DNA of 40,105 nt from Nostoc sp. ATCC 53789 (GTDB lineage: Bacteria > Cyanobacteriota > Cyanobacteriia > Cyanobacteriales > Nostocaceae): positions 1-40,105 of the forward strand of contig NZ_CP046712.1 of assembly GCF_009873495.1 (NCBI RefSeq), read 5' to 3'. The position numbers were made by a program, and so were the translations under genes. Shown here piece by piece: positions 16,279-24,709 of this stretch (position 1 is the first letter of the stretch; every line of letters begins with the position of its first letter). Below the pieces are notes generated by a model, which saw only the letters and a program-made list of their open reading frames with translations, ran no database searches and was not told the DNA's origin.

Positions 16279-16544
16279 CCCTCGAAAAGGGGGAATAGCA
16301 AAAACAAGGTTTGGCATTATTCCCTTCAAATCCTTGTCAGCAAAGCTTCCCCTCCAACGTGTCTTAGAAACTATACTCTTTGAGACATACCTAAATCATG
16401 TCTCTTTTTATGTCTCAAAAAGCAATTCTTAGATCCTAATCGGACTAATGATACTCTCCCAAAGCATAGCTCTATGAAGGTTTGCGCTGATTAAAAGGTA
16501 AAGCACCATTCAAGATTAAATTCCTTAATCCCCCTTTTCGAGGG
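16279..16544. mobile_element. MITE-like element with 16-bp perfect inverted repeats
   Basis: CCCTCGAAAAGGGGGA at 16279-16294 and its exact complement at 16529-16544 enclose about 234 bases without a gene. Similarity extends outward, with a run of Ts and GTA outside each arm (about 16262-16278 and 16545-16560). Inside, TTTGAGACAT (16379-16388) pairs with ATGTCTCAAA (16410-16419). Size and structure fit a non-autonomous miniature element. No target duplication could be confirmed. 16561-16766 holds one HIP1 site and nothing else clear. Confidence 0.5.
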
Positions 16545-16766
16545 TTTGTACAAAAAAAACCGAAATGGTTATGAAGGGAAATGTCGGGAAATATGTAGTT
16601 AAACGACATCTCCTCGGACGGGGCAAGGGAGCAACTAGCCAAAAATTAGCGATCGCCGCGTGATAGACTGTTGATACTCACGCCCCGGCGAGAGCGATTG
16701 CTTGCAGGTTAATCTGGCGCTAAATGCCTTAGAGTATAAGCTTTTAACCCCATGTCGTCTTCCCCT

Positions 16767-19412
16767 TCATTTTCCCTCTTCTTCAGATGCACTAAAACCA
16801 TCCAGAAATGCCAACCCCGCTTTGTAGAAGACATTATTGTCTACATAGTGCTTAGCTGCCTCGCTTAATGCTGCTTTCCCACCGTTAAACCAGCGTTCTC
16901 GAGTCAATAGTTGTCGCCGAAATTTTTGCCATTTTGTCGGTTGATTAACTCTAATTTCTTCAAATTCTGCCTCAATAATTTCCTGAGCTTCTGCCTCAGT
17001 TGCAGTTGGATAGTTTTGCTGCAATGTCTTCAAAATTTGAGTGATCTCGGTTAACGCCTGAGCAAAGCCTGGATCAGATGCATATTTCTTAGCGATAACT
17101 TCACCTGGATTATTCTCAATAATCTGAACTACATCAGCTTTAATACTATATTTACTACTATCTGACATTGTTTTGGAAGGTTGGAGTTTAACTTCATTTA
17201 TAGCATTTTCCATTTTACTGATTGGTGACTTGTGAAGAAGTTGCTCAAAGTCGAAATCACTAACTAATCTTTGGACACTCACCATTTGATAACTGACTTG
17301 ACATTGAATCTGCTTTTGTTTGTCATCCAAAAATTTGTAGAGTATCTCCAAAGGATAGAAATGGGGAGTTTGGCTATAATTGCATTCTATGCAATTGCAG
17401 GGAACCAGTGTTTTGTATTTTAAACGTTTATAAGAAGCGTAAATTTTTTCTAATTCATGTTTAACAATAGTTAATAAATCTCGCTTTCGCTTGCCAAATA
17501 CACGAATTTTTATTTCTCCCTTATGAGAACGGTAATACTCAATCACCTCTGCGCTGGCTTCATCTTTGATCAAAACTACACCACTTCTCCATACACAGGT
17601 TTGTCCCTTAATCCAAGGATGCATCTCGACAATAAACCGTGTGAGTATGCCCTTGGGCATGAATTCATATTCATAACGTAAGAAAAGGTTATCAGTTTCA
17701 TCCCATGCATATTCTGGTTGGTTAGGACTGAGTAGTTGAGGAGCAATGTAGATGCCTGGGCAGCTAGGGATCTCATAGCACAGCTTGAAGTTCATCATTA
17801 GCCGTAGTAATTCTGCTCGCATAGTGGCGTACTGATCTCCACACCATATGTTTGCTAGATCAGTGCGATCAAATTTGCCAAGGTTTTTAATGACTTGCTT
17901 ATTATCAAGTACGTTGTAGACAGCATCTGTACCCCAAGTAGGTTTGAGAATCACCGTCTTCATCAAAAGGTCATCCTCTTGGAAGTGAAGACACACTCCT
18001 AAATCATGCAGGTAGCCACTGAGTTGGAGCTTATCTTCTAGCTTGGTAAACCCATTTTGATTACAAATATCGAGGTATTCGTCCAAACCAATATAGCTGC
18101 GTGGATCTTGTTCTAAAACTTCTCGTACTTGCACCCAAGTTTTTGGAAGTTCAGTCCCAACATGAGGCAATTGACGAAGATAGTGTTGAATAGTGATAAG
18201 GATTTCTGACAAACCGCGATTTGTAGCGAGGTTAGTAGCAAGGATATCCTTAAGATGAGTAAACTCACCGCGTAATTGACGCTCGTTTATTTCTCGCTGG
18301 CGATCCTGTTTCTCATTTTTTACGATGAGTAAGGGACTATTACCGCTAAGCAGTTCAACAACTCTTAACCAATAGTAGAAATCAGTATCCTCTTTACGGG
18401 TATCTGCTACCAAAGCGTATAGAGAACGTTTCGTAAGGAAGAACTGGTGGGTAGCATGATAAATTTCCTGACCTCCAAAATCCCAAATATTTACACGATA
18501 GTCCTTACCATTATCAAGGCGAAAATGCCACTGAATTACATCAATTCCTTTGGTTGAGCCTTCATCATGTTGGAGTGAATAATTTGGGTCTTGAATTTTT
18601 TTCGCTAGTGATGTTTTGCCTGCCGCAGCTTCTCCAATGATGATCAATTTAGCTTCATATAAATGATCTTTTGCTTGTTCTAACTGCTCGTAAAAATTGA
18701 TAATTCCTTTTAACCCTTTTTCTTGGATTTCAGGGGGAACTTCTGGTAATAAATTATTTTCTAGGTAAAGTGTGCGGAGTTTGGTAAGTTGCAAAATTGC
18801 CTTTGGCAACTTGATCAGCTTATTACTTCGGATATCTAGCAATTTGAGCTTAATAAGTTGACCAATTTCTGATGGCAGTTGAATTAACTGATTCTCACCT
18901 AAATTCAGTGATTCTAGATTTGTAAGTTGACCAATTTCTGATGGCAATTGAATTAACTGATTGGCGCGAAAATTGAGCAATTCAAGATTAGATAGTTGAC
19001 CAATCTCATGTGGTAGTTTGCTCAGTTGATTAAAGCGGCAGTCTAGAGATTTTAGGTTAATGAGTTGACCAATCTCTGGTGGTAAGACACTTAGTTGACT
19101 GAAATGGAGATTGAGTGTTTGTAGATTGGAGAGTTGACCAATCTCAGGTGGTAATTCACTTATCTGAGTGTAGCTAAGGTTAAGTGATTGTAGATTCTTC
19201 AGCTTGCCAATTTCTGGGGGTAGATTCCTTAATTTATTTCCCTTCGGTTCTCCTTCCTCTCTATCCCACTTTCCTAAAACGAGTGTTTTAAGATGAATAA
19301 GCTGCTCAATCTCAGGTGGTAGGAATGTTAACCTATGACCAGCAAGATCCAGTTCGGTTGCTTCTTTTTTAGCTGCAATTTGGATGGTTTGAAGCAATTC
19401 TTGCTCTGTCAT
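16767..19412 (-). CDS. Roco protein (leucine-rich repeats, ROC GTPase, COR domain)
   Basis: The product is 881 residues. About eight leucine-rich repeats with LPPEIGQL-type consensus occupy residues 20-232. A Ras-of-complex GTPase follows at about 252-420, with Walker A GEAAAGKT (260-267), switch DFGGQE (311-316) and NEKQD (366-370) in place of the usual NKxD. A COR dimerisation domain follows to about 700 (GVCLHFQEDD, RLMMNFKLCYEIP). The C terminus (780-881) is an unnamed helical tail seen by eye to end in AGLAFLDGFSASEEEGK. Roco proteins are dimeric G proteins; bacterial members are poorly understood and the target is unknown. No strong ribosome site precedes the ATG at 19412. It is transcribed away from the ParA pair, so its link to neighbours is unclear. 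Confidence 0.9.
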   Translation of the reverse strand: MTEQELLQTIQIAAKKEATELDLAGHRLTFLPPEIEQLIHLKTLVLGKWDREEGEPKGNKLRNLPPEIGKLKNLQSLNLSYTQISELPPEIGQLSNLQTLNLHFSQLSVLPPEIGQLINLKSLDCRFNQLSKLPHEIGQLSNLELLNFRANQLIQLPSEIGQLTNLESLNLGENQLIQLPSEIGQLIKLKLLDIRSNKLIKLPKAILQLTKLRTLYLENNLLPEVPPEIQEKGLKGIINFYEQLEQAKDHLYEAKLIIIGEAAAGKTSLAKKIQDPNYSLQHDEGSTKGIDVIQWHFRLDNGKDYRVNIWDFGGQEIYHATHQFFLTKRSLYALVADTRKEDTDFYYWLRVVELLSGNSPLLIVKNEKQDRQREINERQLRGEFTHLKDILATNLATNRGLSEILITIQHYLRQLPHVGTELPKTWVQVREVLEQDPRSYIGLDEYLDICNQNGFTKLEDKLQLSGYLHDLGVCLHFQEDDLLMKTVILKPTWGTDAVYNVLDNKQVIKNLGKFDRTDLANIWCGDQYATMRAELLRLMMNFKLCYEIPSCPGIYIAPQLLSPNQPEYAWDETDNLFLRYEYEFMPKGILTRFIVEMHPWIKGQTCVWRSGVVLIKDEASAEVIEYYRSHKGEIKIRVFGKRKRDLLTIVKHELEKIYASYKRLKYKTLVPCNCIECNYSQTPHFYPLEILYKFLDDKQKQIQCQVSYQMVSVQRLVSDFDFEQLLHKSPISKMENAINEVKLQPSKTMSDSSKYSIKADVVQIIENNPGEVIAKKYASDPGFAQALTEITQILKTLQQNYPTATEAEAQEIIEAEFEEIRVNQPTKWQKFRRQLLTRERWFNGGKAALSEAAKHYVDNNVFYKAGLAFLDGFSASEEEGK

Positions 19413-19628
19413 AGACGGTTCATGTTTAGGCTAGAGTGGTTGCTTGCAATAATCATGAATGATGACAATACTGCTCGGTTAAGCTTAGAACCAGCAGAGA
19501 GAACTTACAAATTGTATCAATACAAATTGTTACAAGCTTAACGTGGTAAGGCTTAACTTGATGACACGAATTTGTCTCAACGGCATTTAATTTGTCACTG
19601 TACACGTGTTATGGCTGTATGAGTCAGA

Positions 19629-19699
19629 TAATCTAGATTAAAGAATAAATAATCAAGAATATAGAATATATTATGTATAATATTTGCCACATAGGCAAA
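19629..19699 (+). promoter_or_regulatory. Palindromes at the parA promoter and start
   Basis: TAATCTAGATTA at 19629-19640 is a perfect palindrome. AATCAAGAAT follows at 19650-19659. TTTGCC-ACATA-GGCAAA at 19683-19699 overlaps the likely start codon. The first two motifs recur in the palindrome inside the downstream gene (20580-20603), which suggests sites for the partner DNA-binding protein. The remainder of 19413-19683 is AT-rich intergenic sequence. Confidence 0.5.
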
Positions 19700-20478
19700 C
19701 TGAGTCAAATGTAAACGTGACCCAAAAACTGGCTGTCTTCAACATGAAAGGAGGGGTGGCGAAATCGACCACCGCTTACAATTTAGCTGTGGGCCTGGTC
19801 AAGTTTAAAAAGCAGCGGGTATTAGTTATTGATATTGACCCACAAGGAAACGCTAGTGCTGCATTAGGGATTCCCATCTGGCAGCTAGAATTTCAGCTAA
19901 AAGATGTGTTGCAGCACAAGGTTCCGCTAGCACAGGTACTGGTGACAACTGCTAGTGGTGTAGATGTAATACCATCTAACATCTTGCTGGCAGAAGAAGA
20001 AATTCCAATATCTGGTCGTCCAGGCAGAGAACTGCTACTCAAAAAAGCGATCGCTCCAATATTAGATAAATATAATTTTGTGCTGATAGATTGTCCGCCT
20101 AACGTGGGTGTGTTTGCCATCAACGCACTGATGGCCAGCGATGGGGTAATCATCCCAGTAGACATGAGCTATTTGGGATTGTTGGGCGTTCAAGGAATTG
20201 AACACGCCCTAACTTTGGTTAGAGATCAGCTAGATCATCCCATTGCCATAGCAGGTGTGCTGGCAACTCGGTATGACCGCAGGAACAATCTTAGTAAAGA
20301 AGTTTTGGATGCCCTAACTGAGCATTTTGGCTCAAAGATGTTTAAAACGGTGATTCCTGAGACGGTGAAAATCCGAGAAGCACCTTCTCACGGGCAATCT
20401 ATCTTTGAATACGACCCAAACGGTGTAGGTGCTTCTTCTTATCGGGAATTAGTTAATGAGGTTTATAAATGGCAGTAA
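19684..20478 (+). CDS. parA: ParA family partition ATPase
   Basis: The product is 264 residues. The deviant Walker A KGGVAKST lies at 22-29, followed by VIDIDPQGNAS and the A/B segment VLIDCPPNVG. The C-terminal half reads as a typical Soj/ParA (MFKTVIPETVKIREAPSHGQ). Such ATPases pattern the nucleoid and move plasmid copies with a centromere-binding partner. The start is uncertain: a TTG at 19684 is within a palindrome and a GTG at 19717 is the alternative; no ATG precedes the P-loop. The next gene overlaps its end by ten bases, the usual layout of a parA-parB operon of type Ib. Confidence 0.85.
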   Translation: MPHRQTESNVNVTQKLAVFNMKGGVAKSTTAYNLAVGLVKFKKQRVLVIDIDPQGNASAALGIPIWQLEFQLKDVLQHKVPLAQVLVTTASGVDVIPSNILLAEEEIPISGRPGRELLLKKAIAPILDKYNFVLIDCPPNVGVFAINALMASDGVIIPVDMSYLGLLGVQGIEHALTLVRDQLDHPIAIAGVLATRYDRRNNLSKEVLDALTEHFGSKMFKTVIPETVKIREAPSHGQSIFEYDPNGVGASSYRELVNEVYKWQ

Positions 20479-20846
20479 ATAAAAATAAGTCGCGTTCGGT
20501 TCTGGGTGCTAATCCTTTAGCAAAAGGGGTTTTCAACAAAACTGAGGTAGAAACTCAGTCTACTGAAGAAATAATCAATAATCAAGAATCTAGATTCTTG
20601 ATTAAAGGTGATAGAGAAGCAGTGAATTTGCGCCTGCCCATCGAACTGAACGACTGGCTCAACGATCTACTAAAAAAAGGTAAGCGCAAGCATGGTGCTA
20701 AAGTACCGAAGGAAGTTTGGGTGCAAGCTGCTTTGGAATTGTTCAAGGCAATGCCCGTAAACTGGGAAGAGATTGATTCAGAGGAGAATTTGCAGTCAGC
20801 ACTATTGAATCTAGAAACTAGAATAAAGAATATAGAAAATATTTAA
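20469..20846 (+). CDS. Small centromere-binding partner of ParA (ParB/ParG-like)
   Basis: The product is 125 residues, overlapping parA by ten bases. The N terminus is basic and flexible, with LGANPLAKGVF, a motif seen in small partners. The middle, from about residue 55 (NLRLPIELNDWLNDLLKKGK) to 95 (VPKEVWVQAALELFKAM), has the strand-helix-helix pattern of a ribbon-helix-helix DNA-binding domain. The flexible N terminus would stimulate ParA and the folded part would bind the centromere. It is far smaller than a classical ParB and lacks its HTH/CTPase domains. A coiled end is present. The family assignment is by position and size. Confidence 0.7.
   Translation: MAVNKNKSRSVLGANPLAKGVFNKTEVETQSTEEIINNQESRFLIKGDREAVNLRLPIELNDWLNDLLKKGKRKHGAKVPKEVWVQAALELFKAMPVNWEEIDSEENLQSALLNLETRIKNIENI
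20580..20603. promoter_or_regulatory. 24-bp perfect palindrome inside the parB-like gene
   Basis: AATCAAGAATCT followed by AGATTCTTGATT is a perfect 24-base palindrome within the coding sequence for the linker. The half AATCAAGAAT also occurs at 19650 in the promoter. It may be a centromere (parS-like) or an operator. Confidence 0.5.
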
Positions 20847-20879
20847 GCATAAGCTCTAAGGAACATTCCAAAGGTTTTT

Positions 20880-21122
20880 ATGAACAAGATGGTAACGGTT
20901 GTATTTGATGGAAATGTTTTGCGCCCAGATGCGCCCTTGGGTTTGACACCGAACACGCGTTATGTCATTACAATTCAAGAATTAAAATCCCCATTACCCG
21001 ATGGGGATGCTTGGGATGTGCTGGAGGCAATGGTAGGAACTGTTGAGGCATCTGAGGACTGGTCTAGTGAACACGATCATTATTTGTACGGTACTCCTAA
21101 GAGCAATTTAGGCAATCCATGA
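20880..21122 (+). CDS. vapB: VapB/AF2212-like antitoxin
   Basis: The product is 80 residues. The start VTVVFDGNVLRPDAPLGLTPNTRY is the AbrB/AF2212-like beta-rich pattern of small antitoxins with a polar tail. It directly precedes a PIN-domain toxin whose ATG overlaps its stop, the standard antitoxin-toxin order. The start could be the ATG at 20880 or at 20889. It would neutralise the RNase and repress the operon. It adds plasmid maintenance next to the partition pair. Confidence 0.7.
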   Translation: MNKMVTVVFDGNVLRPDAPLGLTPNTRYVITIQELKSPLPDGDAWDVLEAMVGTVEASEDWSSEHDHYLYGTPKSNLGNP

Positions 21123-21529
21123 GTAATGAGCGCTTGTTTCTGGATACAGTATTTATCCAGGCTTTGTTGAATAAACGCGACCAGTATCATCATCAGGCTA
21201 AAGCATTTCTGCCAAGAGTACGAGCGGCAATGGCTGTTTGGGTAACAGAAGCGATATTGGTAGAAGTTGGTAATGCTTTGGGTGCTGTCAATCGCCCAGG
21301 GGGAGCGCAATTTATCCAGCAGTGTTATAACACTGCTAATTTACAGGTGGTAACTGTGGATACACCATTGTTTAACCGTGCGTTACAGCTTTATAACGAG
21401 CGTCTTGATAAAACTTGGGGTTTGACAGACTGTATTTCTTTTGTCGTAATGTGGGAACAAGGTTTGACAGATGCAGTTACTGCTGATCTACATTTTGTTC
21501 AAGCTGGGTTTCGGGCATTGTTGCGCTAA
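21119..21529 (+). CDS. vapC: VapC-like PIN-domain RNase toxin
   Basis: The product is 136 residues with the PIN fold. The acidic set is D9 (LFLDTV), E49 (ILVEVGNAL), D104 (LTDCISF) and D123 (TADLHF), which bind Mg2+ and cut RNA in VapC toxins. The ATG overlaps the antitoxin stop (ATGA), giving coupled translation. The length is ordinary for the family. Confidence 0.85.
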   Translation: MSNERLFLDTVFIQALLNKRDQYHHQAKAFLPRVRAAMAVWVTEAILVEVGNALGAVNRPGGAQFIQQCYNTANLQVVTVDTPLFNRALQLYNERLDKTWGLTDCISFVVMWEQGLTDAVTADLHFVQAGFRALLR

Positions 21530-21604
21530 ATGAAGCCAGAAGAGTTTGAGCCACCTATTCCACGTTTTGGCTCTTACGTGTAATCGGCAATTGAAACTGG
21601 CTCT

Positions 21605-21632
21605 ACAAGAGCCGATGCCTCATGGCTCTTGT
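21605..21632 (+). terminator. Hairpin after the toxin-antitoxin operon
   Basis: ACAAGAGCC (21605-21613) pairs perfectly with GGCTCTTGT (21624-21632) over ten bases and is followed by AACAATTTT. It is a plausible terminator for the operon ending at 21529. Confidence 0.5.
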
Positions 21633-21662
21633 AACAATTTTCTCGTGAACGCAGACACACAT

Positions 21663-21824
21663 CTATGAACCTGCGCCAGCTTCAGATACAGTAGCTCCTA
21701 CATCTGGTTTTACTTCCTTTGCTTTTTTCTCAAAAAGCTGAATTCCTGCGTCAACGATCTCAAACCCGTTTTCTGTTCGTTGGGGGCCCAAATGAGCAGT
21801 GATTCCGAAAGTTACGCTAAGGAA
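21663..21824 (-). pseudogene. C-terminal gene fragment of unknown family
   Basis: The minus strand is open for about 53 codons with no usable start: FLSVTFGITAHLGPQRTENG and then a plausible helix (FEIVDAGIQLFEKKAKEVK) ending in SEAGAGS. The composition is clearly protein-like. A stop (TAA) lies directly upstream. It appears to be the tail of a decayed gene. The remainder of 21530-22062 holds one HIP1 site and no readable gene. Confidence 0.4.
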
Positions 21825-22062
21825 TTAATGAGCCGTTTTCAATACTGCGATCGCTACGGATAAGACTGTACCAATTGAAGTCTCTGAAATTTAGGAGCTT
21901 CAAACCCAAGATGAGCCGTATTAAATTGTTGCACCAAATAATCTATAGGTTAATTGGTACATCAAGAATTACGAAAAATATCGATTTGCAGAATGCTTAT
22001 CCAGTAAGGATTACAGCCTTGGCGTAACTTTCTGTACGATTGCTCATTTAGCCCCATATCCG

Positions 22063-22167
22063 TGATATTAGTGTGCATGATATTAGTGTGCATGATATTA
22101 GTGTGCATGATATTAGTGTGCATGATATTAGTGTGCGTGATATTAGTGCGCGTGATATTAGTGCGCC
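22063..22167. repeat. Minisatellite of seven 15-bp units
   Basis: TGATATTAGTGTGCA is repeated seven times head to tail. The last three units drift stepwise (GTGTGCG, GTGCGCG, GTGCGCC), so they are older copies or substituted. It sits 24 bases beyond the stop of the minus-strand gene at 22192. The unit length would allow a 5-residue reading frame on the plus strand but there is no sign of a real gene. Confidence 0.9.
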
Positions 22168-22191
22168 GAAAATTTCTTCATAGCATTTAGT

Positions 22192-22866
22192 CTAAAGTCC
22201 ATTACCGTATATTAAAGGGGGTAAAGAAAAGCCTTGATTATAGAGCTTCCTTGTTACTTCAAATTTCAGGAATCCTTCCACTCCACCACCTTGAGCAAGT
22301 GTTTTCTTTAAGTCCCGCAAAATTTGTCTCCCTACTTTTCGGTTTTGTGTTTGCATGGTGTATATCCGGACATTACCTAAATTCGGTTTATACAAATCTA
22401 AATAGTAAAATCCAGATTCGAGGAACTTTTTATCTACCTTGGAATTGACTTGATGAAGGGCTAGGTGAATATCGCACGCCTTAACAATTCCTTCTGAGCA
22501 GGGGCTTGGACTTAGTTTAGGGAGAAGTTTATCCCAAATAGCTTCATCCAAAGGTAAATTTGAGATTGGCTCATCGACCGCAATTACTTCCTCTTCAATG
22601 TATCCAACAAAACTTTTATCTTGTTTGATATAAAACTGAGACTTTTTAAAGCAGATATCTGCCTCTTGCACAGTTGAAAATTTTTTAGACCAAAGGTGTT
22701 GCATTCTCACACAAGAATCGCCACCTATGATATTCTGCTCCGAAAACCCAGAGTCTCTGAAAAAATTTGCCAGTTCTACAGAGATTGAGTTAGCAATCAC
22801 ATGAGTATCACAAAAACCAATTTTAGAACTTGTAACCATGAGTTTATCTTCTAGATTTAGCATCAT
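22192..22866 (-). CDS. Protein of unknown function, last gene of ABC operon
   Basis: The product is 224 residues starting at the ATG at 22866 with GAGG ten bases upstream. It is 18 bases downstream of the permease stop, so co-transcribed. No signal peptide or membrane segment is visible; the protein looks mixed alpha/beta with several Cys residues and a GxG-rich C terminus. I recognise no domain. It may act on whatever the transporter carries, or it may regulate it. Confidence 0.65.
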   Translation of the reverse strand: MMLNLEDKLMVTSSKIGFCDTHVIANSISVELANFFRDSGFSEQNIIGGDSCVRMQHLWSKKFSTVQEADICFKKSQFYIKQDKSFVGYIEEEVIAVDEPISNLPLDEAIWDKLLPKLSPSPCSEGIVKACDIHLALHQVNSKVDKKFLESGFYYLDLYKPNLGNVRIYTMQTQNRKVGRQILRDLKKTLAQGGGVEGFLKFEVTRKLYNQGFSLPPLIYGNGL

Positions 22867-22884
22867 TATTAATTAACCTCATAT

Positions 22885-23748
22885 TTATTGATATATACGG
22901 CGTTTAGATTCTCCTCTCAGGAGGAGTTTTTTAAGAAAATAATGCGTTAACATAGATAGTACGCTTAAGGAAGTTTGCAGAAGTAAAGATACTCCAGCAC
23001 AACCAATAATTCCCAAATATACTGACTCGTAGTTCTGATTGAGTCTTGCACTATTAATGTAATAACCAATTCCGTGAGAGACATCACCGATTTGCATTTC
23101 TGCAACTACTACTAAAATTAGTGACCAGCGCAAACCTTCCCTAGCTGCCAAGTATACACTTTCCGAAATATTACTAAATTTCCATAGCCAAACACCTAGA
23201 GATGAGTAACCTAAATTTTCTAGCATTTTTGATAAATCTATGTTCAAACTTAGAAGTACTTTTAAGAGAATTAAAGAAGTAGACAGAGTAGCACCAAAAA
23301 CTCCTAGAGCAATGATACTGCCAGATTCTAAACCTAAAGCTAAAGAAAAAATCGGCAGTAAAGTTACAGGAGGAATACCGCTCATTGCTTTAATAATTGG
23401 CTCAAATCCTTGGCGGAGATTTGTGGATATGCAAAGTAATATACAAATAATTAGAGACAGGCAAAAAGAAATTACAAAAGCACTAGAGGTATGAATATAA
23501 GTTTTGATAGAGTCAGTGATTAGACTGCCTCTTGTTAACTCGAACGGTAGTGAAAGTATTACATTTAAAGGAGAAGAAAGAAAGCGCCAGTTTGGAATTG
23601 GGGGCTGCCAAGCGAATAATCTCCACACATAAGAAAGTAGCAAAAAATGAGAGTAAGCTATTAATTGCCAAAATAGTAAAATGAGTAAAAAGGCAAAAGT
23701 TGCTTTCCAATTAAAAGACTTAATTGTGCTATAAAATAGTACTCTCAT
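22885..23748 (-). CDS. ABC transporter permease, NitT/TauT type
   Basis: The product is 287 residues with about six hydrophobic segments (for example TFAFLLILLFWQLIAYSHFL and LRWSLILVVVAEMQIG). The EAA-loop region is near 185-215 (LGYSSLGVWLWKFSNISESV), diverged from the usual EAA...G...LP pattern. The family carries nitrate, taurine, sulfonates or related anions inward. The ATG overlaps the ATPase stop by four bases (ATGA). The substrate cannot be named from sequence alone. Confidence 0.8.
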   Translation of the reverse strand: MRVLFYSTIKSFNWKATFAFLLILLFWQLIAYSHFLLLSYVWRLFAWQPPIPNWRFLSSPLNVILSLPFELTRGSLITDSIKTYIHTSSAFVISFCLSLIICILLCISTNLRQGFEPIIKAMSGIPPVTLLPIFSLALGLESGSIIALGVFGATLSTSLILLKVLLSLNIDLSKMLENLGYSSLGVWLWKFSNISESVYLAAREGLRWSLILVVVAEMQIGDVSHGIGYYINSARLNQNYESVYLGIIGCAGVSLLLQTSLSVLSMLTHYFLKKLLLRGESKRRIYQ

Positions 23749-24650
23749 TGTAAAAAATCAGTCAATATTCGTCTCAAACTTGTGTATTCTGGGGTATCAA
23801 TATCTTGAAGCTTCCGAGGATGTGGCTTATCCACAAATATTTCTTTGACAATTTGACCATCTCGAAACAAAAGTAATCTATCAGCCAGAAACAGAGCAGC
23901 TTCTAGATCGTGAGTTACTGATAAAACAGTAATACCAACTGTTTGTCTCAAAAATCCAAGAAAAGCTAGAAATGAACCCTTTGTAGAAAAGTCCAACCCA
24001 TTTGTTGGTTCATCCAAAATCAGTAAGCCAGGGTTGATGCCTAAACCTTGGGCTAAACAGAGACGACGCAATTGCCCCGATGAAAGTGCAGATGGCTTAT
24101 GTTGAGACACTTCTGTTAAACCAGTTAGCTTGAGTAACAATTTAGTTGTTTTTCGTCTCAATTCTGGATCGTAGCAAATAGTTGCTAAAACAAGGTATAA
24201 ATTTTCTTCAACTGTTAGCTGAGGTAAAGCGTTGGAACCATCAGCAAACACCATATATCCATTCAATGAGCGTGTTCCTCGAAAGAGATAGTCCCACCAA
24301 GACCACTTTGTACGCTTTTGAGTCTGCATTTGTTTCCAAAATTGAGCAATTTTGTGGGCATACTGACTATTCTCGTTAGCTGAAGGTAAAACACGCAAAT
24401 CTTCTGTTTCCAGCAAGTTATTAACAATAAGTTTGCCTGAGTCGAGCTTGGAATAGCCAGAAATACATCTTAGTAGCGTGGTTTTTCCGCTACCAGATTT
24501 TCCAAACAGAACTGTGGATTCTCCTTGATATAGGTTCAGCGATATTCCATTTAAAATGGGCTGCTTGCTGGAGTAGCCGAATTTCAAATTTTCGCAGCTT
24601 ACTATAATTTTGCGTTTTTGCTGAATCATTTGTTTGGTTTGCATAATCAT
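23745..24650 (-). CDS. ABC transporter ATPase with unusual insertion
   Basis: The product is 301 residues. Walker A GKSGSGKT lies at 50-57, the signature LSSGQLRRLCLAQ near 189-201, Walker B LLILDEP near 209-215 and the switch His in VTHDLE near 247. Between Walker A and the expected Q-loop there is about 45 extra residues (about 84-128, including SQYAHKIAQFWKQMQTQKR and KWSWWDYLFRG). The Q-loop counterpart GYMVFADGSNALPQLTVEE has Ala where a Gln is expected. It energises the neighbouring permease, and the insert may contact it or the 224-residue protein. Confidence 0.8.
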   Translation of the reverse strand: MIMQTKQMIQQKRKIIVSCENLKFGYSSKQPILNGISLNLYQGESTVLFGKSGSGKTTLLRCISGYSKLDSGKLIVNNLLETEDLRVLPSANENSQYAHKIAQFWKQMQTQKRTKWSWWDYLFRGTRSLNGYMVFADGSNALPQLTVEENLYLVLATICYDPELRRKTTKLLLKLTGLTEVSQHKPSALSSGQLRRLCLAQGLGINPGLLILDEPTNGLDFSTKGSFLAFLGFLRQTVGITVLSVTHDLEAALFLADRLLLFRDGQIVKEIFVDKPHPRKLQDIDTPEYTSLRRILTDFLQ

Positions 24651-24709
24651 TACCTTACTAACTTGAAAATACGATTTTTATACACTGTGATGTATGCAGT
24701 ACATGATGG

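Noticed and set aside
22063..22167. CRISPR array or pentapeptide-coding repeat
   Set aside because: Units are contiguous 15-mers without spacers, and the 5-residue reading (MILVC) has no gene context, so it is a minisatellite.
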